From Panulirus ornatus (taxonomy: Eukaryota > Arthropoda > Malacostraca > Decapoda > Palinuridae), in assembly GCF_036320965.1 (NCBI RefSeq), contig NC_092271.1:24129036-24193035 (forward strand): a stretch of DNA of 64,000 nucleotides, read 5' to 3'. This document shows positions 42,891-55,389 of the stretch, piece by piece. Positions within the stretch are counted from its first letter, which is position 1; every line of letters starts with the position of its first letter. The translations under genes were made by a program, and so were the position numbers. The notes beneath the pieces were generated by a model. It worked only from the letters and a program-made list of their open reading frames with translations, was not told where the DNA came from and did no database searches.

Positions 42891-44889
42891 AATGGTCACT
42901 AAGAGAAGCAGCATCATCATCAAGCAAGATAAGCAGTGACCATCATGCACTACCCTTACATCTCCAGTAGAATTTCATTTTAGATACTCATGAGTAGGCA
43001 CTTGCAAAACAAAAGGTTGCTAGAAAGCTAGCAGTAGGTTCAACCACCCAAATGTCTTTAGACACTGTAATAGACATAATGAATTCAAATGGGGAAACAG
43101 TTGCAGAATTTTACACCTCCTGGAATAAGAGCTAGGTAATGATTATGTGTGAGTCTTTTGTGGAAGAAAAATGCTGCAACCATATGAAAGAGATTGGAAA
43201 AATGCAGGAACCTTATGAAAGAGATTGGAAACATAAATGAAAATGGTAAGTGCAAAGAACAAGAATTTGCACAGAGAGGGATACAAAGAGAAGACATTAA
43301 GGTTGATAACAGAAAGTGGATAGCAGTGGAGAGTGAAGAAGTATGGAAAGAGTAGTCATGAACAGAGTGGGAGCAGCAAAGGAAAATGTGCTGATAGTTA
43401 AAGTACAAAACCCAACAAACCTGGAAATAAAAAGATTGTAGCCTAAAAGGGCAGAGTAAATGAAGACCAGTGAAACTCATACATCAAAATGAAATTATTA
43501 GAAAGGAAGATAATCCTTGGAAATTATTTGAAATGAATGTACAACATATGATGATAGAACTCCAGAATTAAGATTTCTAATCCCAGTCTTTCAATTTAGT
43601 TCAAATGAACTTAGGGGTATTTGTGGCACTATGCATTGTCTTACAGAAGGTATGTATGTCCTGATATATTTTTACAAAATATCAGGACATGATATTTCTA
43701 CTGTAGCTTTCTTGATCATACAGGTCTTGCCTGAGAAAATTTTTTCGTTTAAGACTTAAGAGTAACCCACTTGGCTTTTGTTGTTAAGTCAAATCTGAAT
43801 CCTTCCAGTTATTGTGTATGTTTGCTGTTGGGTTTAATGTCTATCAGCAGCTTAGAGTCATTTACCTAAGAGTGCATCACACCAGACATACAAAGGACAA
43901 ATATTATGGCTCCCCAGCAGTTTGCTGGCTCTCTATTTATATATTCCTAGAACTGTTCTTGCCCATTTCTCTGTAAGCAGCTCCATTCTTTTCAGATTCT
44001 TGTCTGATTGAATTCACTGTTTCCTCCTGGATGAATGACTTTTCTTTACACTTGGTGTGAATTTCCTCTTTGACATCCTTCAATCCATGTATATATATTG
44101 TGCAGTATACAGTTGATAACTTGTTGCTTTTTCTTTTTCTTTCTGCCCTTAAAGATACCACCATTGTATGATTTGTAGAATTCATTGTTTAATAACATCT
44201 AAACTTACAGGTGCCTCATAGGTATTGAAATTAGTTTTAGATAATGAGTTGGGCAGCTAGGACTTTATATTCCCTTCTATGCTACCTGTTAACCTTACTC
44301 TTGCTATTCCACAACTTTTTTTTGTTTGTATACAAGTGCTTTGCATAAGTCTTTTGGATGTGCAGTTTGACATTATTGTTTCTAGACCCCCATGGAGTAG
44401 ATATTTTCTGATAAAGGAAACTGTAACTTCCTCATCTCATATTACTGGGGAGCTGTTGAAATTCTTGAATCTTTTACTATCAGCTTAATGGGTAATATGG
44501 CTGTGCAATTTTTTTTATGAAAATTGATCCTCATAGTCTTGCAGGCAGGAAGGAGATCTCTAAATATAAAGATCACCCAAATTTTATTTGATAATCAGAG
44601 GATAGATGATTTAGGTTAAAATAATTTTCATATATGCCTGAAAATTTTCTCCTTTGAGGCATCATTCTTTGTCCAATTCATAATCACAGACAGTTTCATG
44701 ATCTCAGAAAATTTCTTTGAGAATATGTGTTTGGTTTTCTAGTTTCTTTAAGGAATATTTCCATTTTGATCAAGAAGTGGGTACTCCTTTCACATTCAGG
44801 GCTGTTTGCTTGAACCTGTGATGAAATAGAGTGGTGTCTTCCTTGGCTTTTATTTTTAAGAAACCTCTCATCATGTGAGATTAGCATGG
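42891..44889. other. Intron 6 spacer, nothing recognised
   Basis: AT-rich. The open stretches at 43085-43480 (minus) and 43937-44185 (minus) lack motifs, splice context or codon bias. No repeat seen elsewhere in the window is present. Confidence 0.4.
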
Positions 44890-45540
44890 TTTCTTTTGTA
44901 ATTTGACATGCTCCTTTGTTTCACATTACCTCTGGGTGTGGTTGATCTTTCTTATGTGACACTGGATAGGCTGTCTTCACAAGAGAATGGTCTGGAATGG
45001 GGAACCTGATGCTATCGAGGATAAGCTTTTTTCTTTCATCTTCCTAGGATTTTTTTTTTAATTCCTTCTTTTGTCATGGGGATATGCTCTTAAATGCTCA
45101 TAGGGCTCTTTCTATAGGTGAAAATTTTGTAATTTGAAGGCTGAAAAATCCTTTCTCTAATGTAGGCAAAGCCCTTTTAGTATTCAAATAATTTTCTTTT
45201 CTCCTATTGTCTTTTTCAGAACACTGTCTTTTGATTCCAGATAGTAACAGGGATGAGGTACATGTTAGTGTTCAGTGAATGATTGGTTAATTTGCTGCTC
45301 TATGTTACTGTACGTCCATACTTAGGCACATCAGGCATGGCAGATTACCATATGATCATCGAATCTCTGTGAAGGAGCATCTGCTAACATCAAATGCTTT
45401 ATGACACTCAAAGGAGGTGCATTGTCATGGATGCACCCCATTTTTGGGGTGAAATAGTGCTTTAACCGTGCATCTAGCTGATGCTTTCTCAGATAATCAT
45501 GTGTCTCACCGTGCAATAGAGGAATTTCTTTTTTATCATT
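44890..45540 (+). repeat. Diverged repeat block C, copy 1
   Basis: Alignable with 60800-61450 in the same orientation: TTCTTTTGTCATGGGGATATGC with CTCATAGGGCTCT near 45065-45110, GTAGGCAAAGCCCTTTTAGT near 45160, and TAGTGCTTTAACCGTGCATC with GCTTTCTCAGAT near 45455-45495. The partner has ATATGTTCTCAGATACTCAT, AGGGCTCTGTATATAAGTGA, GTAGGCAGTGCCCCATTAG, and CAGTGCTTTAATCCCCCATC with GCTTTCTCAGAT. Function is unknown. Confidence 0.5.
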
Positions 45541-45605
45541 CAGAACTTACATCTGTCTAGAGAAGATAACTATATTAACCTCAAATTTTCTGTGCATAAG
45601 CATTA

Positions 45606-45880
45606 TAGTTATTCCCCGACTTTTGATGGTTCAATGTACGATTTTTCAACTTTATGATGGTGTGATGTAGATATAAATTCAGGAGAAACCGTACTTTGAA
45701 TTTTTTATTTTGATCTTTTCATGGGCTAGTGATATGCTGTGCAGTGGCAGAGCTGCAGCTTCCAGTCAGCTACATGATCATGAGTGTAAACAACCATATT
45801 AAGTGTATTTTTCGACTTAAATGTTTGACTTTCGATGGGTTTACTAGAATGTAACCCTATTGTACATTGGGGACCGGTTG
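45606..45880 (+). mobile_element. MITE resembling the mammalian MER2/Tigger1 (pogo/Tc1-mariner) family
   Basis: A 275-bp unit flanked by TA (45604-45605, 45881-45882). The left end TAGTTATTCCCCGACTTTTG and the complement of the right end, CAACCGGTCCCCAATGTAC, form imperfect inverted repeats sharing (T/G)(T/G)TCCCC. Internal phrases GAAACCGTACTTTGAATTTT, GGGCTAGTGATATGC, CTTCCAGTCAGC, GTAAACAACC and ATGGGTTTACTAGAATGTAA agree with what I recall of the MER2/Tigger1 consensus, beyond the termini. No transposase is encoded, so it is non-autonomous. The family match is from memory and needs a database search. Confidence 0.7.
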
Positions 45881-45882
45881 TA

Positions 45883-47134
45883 CTGATCAGATCTGGCATT
45901 TGTTGAAATGTTTGCCTTGATACTGACTTTTCTTCACAAGTATTATTTAAAAGCATTATTGTGCTTTGTAATTTTGGGGTAGAAACTGTAAATAGGTTAT
46001 CATCTTAGATTCAGATTACTGAAAGTGACGGAAAAAGTCACAATCAGTTTGCCTTTCTTTTAATAGAAATGATATTGGGTAATACCTTGCATTATTTTCA
46101 CTGTTTAGGTTATATAGGTGCAGAAGGTGAAAGTTTCATACATTATATAAATTTGTGGTAATGAAAAGGATTACAAACATTCTTGCAGCAAGCCCATAAC
46201 CTGCATTGTCTCACTTACCTTATAGATTGTTTTTCCTGATTTGGATGCATTTGCTTATTAAATCATTTATTTCTTTTACAGTATGTACATACTGTATAAT
46301 GCAATGATTATTGTCGTTATAAAATGTGATTCAAATGTAATGCAAGTGCTATGTATTACTTCCTACTATAGGTAAGTAGTGTGAATAGCTAAGAACTGTG
46401 TAACTTAGGGCTGACAAGAACTAGAATATATCTAGAGAATATGAACATTTTGGAGCTTATATGACTGCTCAAGCATAAGAACACATCATTATTATATTTA
46501 TTCATTCATTTTCCTGTGAACCCTTTTGTTTACTCAAAACCAGGTGATGCATACAGGATCTTAATTAGAAATTTTTTATTATTGACCATTTTCCTACCTT
46601 TAAATGTTTTAAACCCACCAGCAGCTCAGAAAGCATCTGCTGAACAAATCTGCAAGTTGATTTAGGTATCACAAAATATGACACAGTCATCACTTGCTTA
46701 TACTATGAAAAAATGAAGAGTGGAAACTGCCTTAGCCATCGTGTCCAAAGAATAGACAAAATATTAGGAATACAAAAAAGAAAGGGGTAGAAGTACAGGG
46801 TAACATTAGAACATGTATCAAAGAATAAGGACCATCAGTAGGAGGAAGAACAGTCTCTTCTGTGGTAGTATCTTAAAGGATGACCAAAGTCATCCAAAAT
46901 AATCCAAAAATTGCATAGCAGTTTTTCAGGTTCTTTATTTTCTCCGTTTACATTAATACAGATATTGTAAAATATTTTTCTTTTTGTGTAAGACATATGT
47001 TTACAGGTTGATTGATTTTGTTTTCATTTTTCTAACTTACATGAGTTTTGTCATATTTTTCTCATGACATGGTTTGAAGTTTATTATGTAGCAAATTTAA
47101 ATAAAGAATGAAAATATCTTGCATAATTGTTATG

Positions 47135-47136
<2 letters not shown>
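45883..47136. other. Intron 6 spacer, nothing recognised
   Basis: AT-rich intronic sequence with no supported features. Confidence 0.5.

Positions 47137-47216
<80 letters not shown>
47137..47216. repeat. (AT)n microsatellite
   Basis: A perfect AT run of about 80 bases. Unlike the other TA tracts in the window, no LINE or SINE abuts it. Confidence 0.97.
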
Positions 47217-47218
<2 letters not shown>

Positions 47219-48088
47219 TGTGTCTCTCAAAATTACTATTATTTCTTTTTGTATAATTTTTTTAACCTACATTTTTATTTCATATTTCATGTTTTGCAGT
47301 ATGAATTTCAAAATTCTCAAATTTTCATGGTGCTGTTCTCTGTTTTGAAAACCCTCTCATATGTAACATATCCTAAGAGGAGCTTTCCTCTCAGAATTTA
47401 AAGACTTAATCTCTCAAATTTTTCAAACTGATTAACCTGTCAAAAAATTGGCCTCCAGTGAATTTATATCACATATACTAATAGAAAAAACTTTATGAAC
47501 TGAGCAAGATTTGACACATTTTAATCACTTTGTACCGGTGATTATAAAGCTTTATCAGAATATTAGAATATATGTGTGGACATATATGTGAGATTATTGA
47601 GAAAAATCACTCATATTTTCATGAGAGAGTTTGGATGTCATTTATTTAGTGGAGTATATTCAGCCAAGGGAACCATGCTAACAGAGACAGTTTGTTAGAA
47701 TTCAAATGATTTCCATGTACACTAGAGTTCTGTGTCCTGCTTAAGCCTCGCCACACATGAGAGACATGGCCGTGAACGAATCTTACGTATTCAGTCACAA
47801 GTTTTTGATGGTTATCGTGTATGTTTCAGCTATTGCATAAATTCTTTTAAATTATGGAAGTCATTGCTGAAAATTTAATTGTTTTAGAGGCCTTATCATT
47901 GGTTCAGAGGTTAAGTGAAGCTATTCAGGAAACAGAATTTTCACTGAAGGGTAATGACAGCTAATATTTTGATATTATATTTGATTTCCCTAAAGAACCG
48001 AACAGGTTTTTTTTTCTTTTTGGAGTTACTCTAAGGTAATCTGTTGAGGGAAGTGCGGGCTGCAGGGAATGTTGGTTTTGACTTGCAG
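47217..48088. other. End of intron 6 before exon 7
   Basis: AT-rich up to about 48040, then composition rises toward exon 7. It ends with the polypyrimidine-poor but acceptable acceptor TTTTGACTTGCAG. No other feature is seen. Confidence 0.6.
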
Positions 48089-48346
48089 TGTGTGGCGCTC
48101 GCTACAAGACCAGACAGGGTCTGTCCTACCACCTCTCGCACACACACAAGGGGGGCAGGGCTAACTCTGGGGGTGGACGGTCCAGAGGGGGTGGCAACAA
48201 CCCCTCCACCCCAAGGGCTGATCCCGCCTCGGCTGGCGCGAGCTACCAGCCCCAGGCCTACCAATCTGATGCTCTGGCTGGCCTGGCAGAGTTTCAGGAC
48301 AGTTACCTTGGCTACCTGTCAGCTGGCCAAGACGCCTCACCCACGG
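48089..48346 (+). CDS. d4: d4/DPF family protein, exon 7 (C2H2 finger and start of Ser/Gly linker)
   Basis: The exon enters in phase 1 from exon 6, rebuilding [26 protein letters not shown]. The C2H2 ligands are C208, C211, H224 and H229 (C-x2-C-x12-H-x4-H), and RQGLSYH..HTH matches the DPF finger signature. A linker rich in Gly, Ser, Pro and Ala follows: K-GGRANSGGGRSRGGGNN, then YQPQAYQSDALAG, FQDSYLGYLSAGQ, DASPT. It ends in phase 1 at ACGG|GTATGC. GC content is far above the surroundings. The reading frame stays open past the donor to a stop at 48475, and the GC-rich composition lasts to about 48420, so intron retention or a later donor (GAG|GTAGAT, about 48431) could give a shorter isoform without PHD fingers. 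Confidence 0.93.
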
Positions 48347-50516
48347 GTATGCCCCTCCCCCCACCATCGGCCCTGTCTGTGCTTGCCGCTGCTTGCCCTA
48401 GTCTGCTTGCTTGCTCATTTATATTTCCAGAGGTAGATCCACAAACCCATCATAATCATTCTTACCATGATATTTAAGAAACAACTGAAATAAATAATAT
48501 CATTATGCAAAGCATGATGATACAAAGAGAATTCATTCACTTTTTAAACCAACTAGTGGATCTGCCTTTGAGATTTTGAACAAAAGGGTTTGTGGAGCAA
48601 GTGATATGCTTTTATTTTGTTTAAGCTGAGAGCTTTCCCTGCAAGCTTACTAGTTAATGCCAAGCCTCTCTCCTGCCCTAGAGCTGTCTTTTTGCTACAA
48701 GTAGTTGTGGATCTTTGCAGCACATATTTTGTGTGGTTTGATAAAGCAATTGAGAGGCTTGAGATAAAAAGTGAAATTAACACTTACTACACAGTAGCTA
48801 GTGGGCCATATTGCCAAAATAATTTGTACTGAAGTGAGTAGTTGGTGTTTTTTGTTTATGTGATTGGTCTCTAATTGTGTATTAAAGGTTTTAATGGAGA
48901 TTTTATCCCAGACCCCATCACCAACACCATCCCCCTCCAAGTCAATAACCAGAACTTCACAACAGTAGGGCTTCACACTAATCTTTCTGTGATCTATTTA
49001 TGCCTTTTACATCAGCTGTGTTCAGAGTCCATTATTTCTTTCACTGCTCTGTTTATATGATTATATTTATGATATACATACATAGGGATTTGAATATATC
49101 CTTAGCTTTTTACTATAATAATGTGTTAATTCAGTTTAATTATTTCATTTAATAGAGCTTAATTCTGTCAGTAAGAAGATTTTTGTGTTCAAGACATGAA
49201 AAAGAGCTAAGATAAACTATGTTAGGCTTTATTACACATCATGAATTTGCAAGGGACACCTGCCAATGACTAATTTCAGATCTGTTAGAAATATAACTTC
49301 AGATTGCTTTCTTTATTTACTGAATGCCGTAACTACTTAATGCCACACCTTCAGATTATACTAAATTTTTTCCCTATATTTGCCTGTTGTTTTGTTGAGT
49401 ATTTTGCTGAGATGTTTGCTAGTTAAACTCTGTTACTATCAGGGCATTGGAACAATCAGAATAAATCATGATTCAGTGATATTCTGTTGGAATTGTGTGC
49501 CTCCAGCCTCATGTTAAATATTATGTCATACAGTCATGCAGACCCAGTATTTGATCATTGTAAATGTTATACACTTGAAGCCATTGTTAGAAAACAGAAG
49601 AAAATGAGATACTTAAACATAACATTGTATATGATTTATGAGGTAATATTGGTTGTGAAATCCATTATAAGATTATTTGATTTTTTCTGTTGTCACTATC
49701 TTCATAAACGTGCTAGCCTCTAATAGAAAGAAAACCCACTTATACTTGAGAATAGTGTGAAAATCCACTGCTTAGTAATAAGATTTTTGTCCAGTTTTGA
49801 GATTTACGTCCTTTTGAGAGACAAGAGCAAGGGCAGTTAGCAAAGATCAGTTGGTGTGTACTGTAGTTTGAGTGCACATCTGAGTTGTGATGAATGGATG
49901 ACAGGGCTCTATGAAGGGGCTTAACGCTAAATGCTATGGTCAGCAACGTCCGAGTGAGCTTCATTCAGAATTGAGCTACTGGGATTATGAGCACCTAAAG
50001 CCATTATATAGGTAAGAAAAAGACATGAAAAAATGCCAGTACATCATCACTGGTATGAAAGCTAAATATTATAAGTGTACTAGTTGATAACTGAGGAAGT
50101 GTGATATCTTACCTTGGAGAATTCATGACTGTGTATGTATAATGGAAATGCAGTGTGTTAGAGTTTGTGGTTGAATGGAAAGAAGCTATGAGTGGTATTT
50201 TTGTTATACATGTATAATGTTTTGTTCCTAATATATCCATTGTATATGAACATATGTCTCTCATAAATCAAAGGAATCAGGTTTTGATGTCAGACCTAGG
50301 TACCTTGTAGGATGTTACCAACTCAGAAATGCTTAGGAATAATTGTTCTCTAATGTTAGGTATAACTTTTTCAAGTTCAGGAGTTTTACTCCATCATATT
50401 AGTGCAAACATTCATGGCAGAAAGTTTGTCTCTCCTTCCATTTGTTTACAGTTTAAAAGCTCCCTGGGTTAAGTACTCCATCACTATTTTTGTGTAGATA
50501 TGTAGGAAGAGTAAGG
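48347..50516. other. Start of intron 7
   Basis: After a short GC-rich stretch (to about 48420) the sequence becomes AT-rich. Apart from the candidate exon at 48888-48964 nothing is recognised. Confidence 0.5.
48888..48964 (+). CDS. Candidate alternative exon in intron 7 (uncertain)
   Basis: A C-rich island in AT-rich intron reads, in phase 1 after TATTAAAG, G-F-NGDFIPDPITNTIPLQVNNQ-N-F-T-T. Third positions are mostly C (GAC CCC ATC ACC AAC ACC ATC CCC CTC), then ACA|GTAGGG as a possible donor. Against it: the acceptor has a weak pyrimidine tract, and its 77 bases would end in phase 0, which does not fit exon 8 (phase 1). In phase 0 it reads ILSQTPSPTPSPSKSITRTS and meets TAG at 48966, so it could instead be a terminal exon. 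No homology is recognised. Confidence 0.3.
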
Positions 50517-50604
50517 TATAAAATGAGTTACAAGAGTGAGGGAGGGAAGAAAAGGAAAGTTATAAAATGAGTTACAAGAGTGAGGGAGGGAAGAAAAGGA
50601 AAGG
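50517..50604. repeat. Perfect 44-bp tandem duplication
   Basis: The unit TATAAAATGAGTTACAAGAG through GAGGGAGGGAAGAAAAGGAA occurs twice, starting at 50517 and 50561, without mismatch over 43 bases. It is intronic and non-coding. Confidence 0.95.
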
Positions 50605-53600
50605 ACAGGTGTAACAGAGAGGTGGAGAATAGAGAAAAGATTTCCTCCATGCATCCAACCAGTGGAACTTTTTGTTTTATTTCAACTATGTACATCATAT
50701 TTGTAGTTTTGCAGTGAAACTACATTTCTTGCAAATCATTAATCTTGATAATTTTTCCAGTATCATCTGCTTTGTCTATCTGAATCTTCGTAGGTGAAAG
50801 TTCTGTAGTTTTTACATTTAAAGAAACATCGTACATTCAGTCATGATTGTTAATTAAGTCAATTAGAAATAACTACTTGACTTACTTGATAGAAAGCTAG
50901 CAAGCAAAATTCTTCAACAGACTATTTGAATAACCCTGTTGGATCATTGCTACTTGGAGTAGAGATAGTTGGTATATGAAATGTTTTAGGAAAGTTATGC
51001 ACACTCCTATTAAAGAATTAAGGAATCATTATTCATGATGTACACTGAGTAAAAAAGATATCGATGCACAATGAGTCCTAATGCATTCGGTAATGACTCG
51101 ACCAGCTCCATATGTTGTGGGCGGACCAGTGTATTTGGCTGAGGTTGGTCCATCAGGTTTGAACCACACAGTGAATATTGTGAAACACTCAAATAAACAC
51201 ATGCATATAAATATTTGACAGGATATGTTGGAATTAGCCAATATGGCACCCTATTGACATCAGGGTTACCAACATGTAGCAGGTCAAACAAATTTCTCAA
51301 TATCTGTTGCACTGTGTTGTAATGTTTTACCCGTTGTGCACTGATACTTTTTTTTTTACCGAGTGTAAGTAAATAGATAAATGAATAAATCTTTCCTCTT
51401 CCCTAAAATCAATTATAAATTCTTTTCATAAAGTGAACACCACATGGTTATTCTATTTTCAGGAACTATGATAATCCTTTCCCTGTCTTCTTTTCTGTAG
51501 AGTATTGTAAACAGGTTTTCATATGCTAACAGAACTGCATATGTTTACCCACTCTTTGTTTAAGGCCTCTTACATATTGCTCTTACAGCTACTAGCTAAG
51601 GAAGATTAGCCTTATCTTAATTTTTCTGAGAAGGACTTTCAATAAGCTTCTCTTATAGCATCTTCATGTCTCTTTGATATTTACTGATTTTTCTCAGACT
51701 GTAGAGCACATGGTGCACTTTGTTAATTTCATACAACTTAGTTTATTCATTTATTTTCTTTGTGTACTTATTTTTTATATCTCACCTTCACACATATATC
51801 TCTGGATGCTGAATTAAGAGTGTAGATTATTCCTTTAACTTAAGACTTAGAAGTTTTGAGGGAAGTATTTGTGGATTAGAGATTGTTTGTGTGCCTCAGA
51901 ATTTGGGGACTAATCCATTTACTCTGTGCTTGGTGCTGTAAGGAACAAATGATGAGATTCATTTTGATTTTGTGCCATTTTGTTATGGGATATCAAATTA
52001 ATCTTAGTTTTATGCCTTAACTATGGAACATATCACATTAATGCTTCCTTTGCACACCAGAAACTTAAAAGAATGAAATTAATCTGGGCTTCATTTGGTT
52101 TCCATAATTGCATGACCACTACTAAAATTGTTAATGAAAGTACATACTTATATTAAAGATAGTCAGCAACATATACATAAGTTATTATTAATGTAGTTAT
52201 TAACGTGTGTTCTGAGTTCAAAGTGAATGTAAACAGTACATGAATTTAGAGTATTTTGTTGAGGATTGTGCATAACACGTTTGCTGATTGGATTGTTTAT
52301 CCATATACACCATTTTGGAGGCCATGGTGCACCTCACCTGTGTATACTTTTGCTATAAGGTTATGTGTTTTTGTGTTGACTTTCCACATACATTGCTTCA
52401 CCAGTATATTGCATCTCAGATTGCTTGCATTCTTCGTTGTAGTGTTTCACTTGTGTTTTTGTAGTCACTGAATGTTGTGTATAACATATTTTCACCTTAT
52501 CGTTCTTCACAATTTTTTATTTCAAGATATTTTTGCCAGGCAGTAAGCAGTGCTGTTCAGTACTTGGGAAGGTTCTAAGGTTTTTCCCTAAGAGGTCTTA
52601 TTGATTATTTATTATTTGCAGTTTGCCTTTTATTTTTTTGTTTTTTAGATAGAGAAGAATTTTGCTGTAAGGGAGACATACAAGTTCTTTGTTATAAAGT
52701 AATTGACAATGCAGCACAAATGTGCAAAAGATTATTGATTATTTGCATTACAGATATCCACAGATATCTAATGTCCATACAAATGTTGATTAAGAGCTTT
52801 TGTAATGTTTCTCTGATAGCCGTAAAATGAGTTTTGAACTCAGGAAAAGCTATTTCCTCCTACAGAGGAGACCAATGAAGTGAGCAAGGGAAATGAAAAC
52901 AGTCCTGCTCTCTTGGAAACAATAAGTAAAATGAAATAGTAATTTTGGGTAGTCTCATCATGTCTCTCGGGGCAGGAATGCCATGTGTATATCACTTTTT
53001 GCCAGTGTCTCCTTTTAATGTTTTTGTTGTGCAGTTGAGTTCTTCTGTGCAAAAAAGACAGTGTTCTCTCTTTGGAAGGGTTCATGAAAATATTAGATGA
53101 TTTCTTATGTGAATGAAGATTAAGATCTTCCTAGTTTAGGTAACATATTGTGTACTGGATTGGCCAGTCCAAAGAATGCAAAAACAACTTTTTATTCATA
53201 TGCTTTGGTTTACACAAACTCTCAAAGCCTTTATATGTTCTTTTGAATTAAGAGATAAGTGTTCCTGGTTTGGGAAAATGCTTTAGTTTCTAGATAGACT
53301 GACTGTAAGTTAAGGCAGCATGGTGCATGGCAGAGAATGCTACAAGGAATAGTAGGCACCAAAGACAGTGAGTCCATAGAGAAGGTGCTTGATCACCTCC
53401 CATGGTCATTAGCAAATTACTAAGGCCATTCTCTTCAGGAAATATCATAAAGAGCAGAAGAAGGGTATTAAAGAAAAAATAAGTTTGTTTACAGGATGTT
53501 TTGTAGGAAGGAATAACTTTTCATAAGTTCAAAATTCAGACATATAGATTTAGTATGAATCGTTTAGATAACTTTGGTTAAGGAAGTTGAAAGTTCATTT

Positions 53601-55389
53601 TCTCTCTTCTGTGGCTTGTCCCACAAGCATGAGACACTCTCTTAATGTATATTAGGGTTAGGACCTTCTAACTTTCTGTCTGTGTGTGTGGGAACACTGA
53701 CTTTATCCATCAGTTGCTATTGTTTCAACAAGACAATGGTGGCTTGCTCATCCTGTAAACCCTCCTCCTCCATGTGGGTATGCTTTCATGCTTACAAGGC
53801 AAATTGCATGAAGAGAATTGTATGTTTTTATTTAAAGAAAAAAATTTTCTTTCAGGGTGGTGTCCTACAAACATTTATCCTTAGCTTCTTCTTGCCCTGT
53901 CATCCTATCTCTCTTTTTTCAAAAATCTTTTTCTTTACTAACTGTGACACCTTTTGAGTTGAAGAATGACCTTTCTTTATCTGTGAGCCAGTGGGTGAGT
54001 GAGTTCATATCTGTGGCTGTCCTTGATTGGTCAAGAGCAGGTCAAGAATAAGTGAGAGGCCATTATCTGGTTGGTAAGAGGTGGAGAAAGCCAGTGTTCC
54101 TCACCATACAGACAGAAGGTTAGAAGCCCAATCTTCCTGGAGAGAATATCACAAGGTCATGGAACACTGCCTTGGAGAGAAAAAGTTTTCCTTACTGAAA
54201 AATTGTATCATCTCATTCTTGAAACTTTGTTTTTTATATTTTATTCATGGAACAAGTCTGAGTTGCAGCACATGGTTTAACTCTAGGGTCTAAAGAAATG
54301 AGAATCCAAATTTATTCCCCATTTATTTCTGTTAATGTGATCTTGCCATTCCACCTGCATTTAAGATAAGTAAATGATTCTTGTTATTCATAAAGGAACA
54401 ACTAAGGGATTTTTCTGCTGCCGGTGATAATTTCACAGAAAATATGGTATTTTGAATAACTGATGAGTACTGTAATGCTGTATTACAGTGAGAACATTGT
54501 GCCTCTTATGGAAAGACATGAATTACCTTTCTGAGTACTGTATCATGCATTTATCCTATGTTATGATAAAGACTATACAGAATATAATGTGTATGTATAG
54601 TAGGTGATTTTATATATGATACTTTTGTTATTCATGTACTATGACTTATCAAACATGATAACTAGATTCATAATTGGACATCAAACAGGCAGTCCCCACT
54701 TCACGTTATTCTACTTGGAGTAGTTTCATTGTAAGGAAGTTGAGATATCAGGGTACTGATTTGTTTAAGATAGTCCCTAACCTGGTATAACATAGTTGCT
54801 TAATGTAGTTCATGGCCAGACTTATAGACTTGATGCATTCTAATGCAACATATTCACAACACGGCATGTACATCATCTCCCAGTCACTGTGCTTTGGTAT
54901 AAACTCACTTTTATTAGTTGTTGTTTTAGTGCATATAGTGACCTACATAAGTGATCCAATCTCTTTTTTGCTCAAATTTAACTTACTCTATATAAAGCAA
55001 AAGGAGTTCCCAACATGCATTAAATGATAAGACCAAGAGCTTTAGTTGGAAACCAAAACTGAATTTTTGATTATCCTTTGAGGCAGGTGAAAAGATCTTT
55101 AATTGCCAAAACTCTGGACCTTGTACATTCAGTAGTGTGTCCTATTCTCAGCCATCTTTGGTGAGTGTTTATGGAGAACAGTACTGTTCCTGTAATATAT
55201 ATCATGTGCAGATGTTTTTTATCATTTCATTATATTATTGTTTTTTACACTCTTGTTCAGTGTAGGACTGGGTCTTACTGGTGTAACAGAAGCAGATAGT
55301 CTTCATTTTCTGGTTTGGTGGTAGTTTTCATCATTTAGTAGCTAACCAGTTTATCTTAGCATCGCTTTTAGCTTTGAACTTTGTGTTTA
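50605..55389. other. Intron 7 spacer, nothing firm recognised
   Basis: About 4.8 kb of AT-rich sequence without young LINE or SINE copies. A possible DNA-transposon terminus (CAGGCAGTCCCCACTTCACG at about 54687) has no clear partner. Short frames look random. Confidence 0.5.

Noticed and set aside
43085..43480. 131-codon minus frame rich in Phe, His and Leu
   Set aside because: Composition of a purine-rich + strand read in antisense; no motif and no splice signals.
48031..48367. Minus-strand frames opposite exon 7
   Set aside because: GC-rich antisense of a coding exon; the + strand has the C2H2 ligands and valid splice sites.
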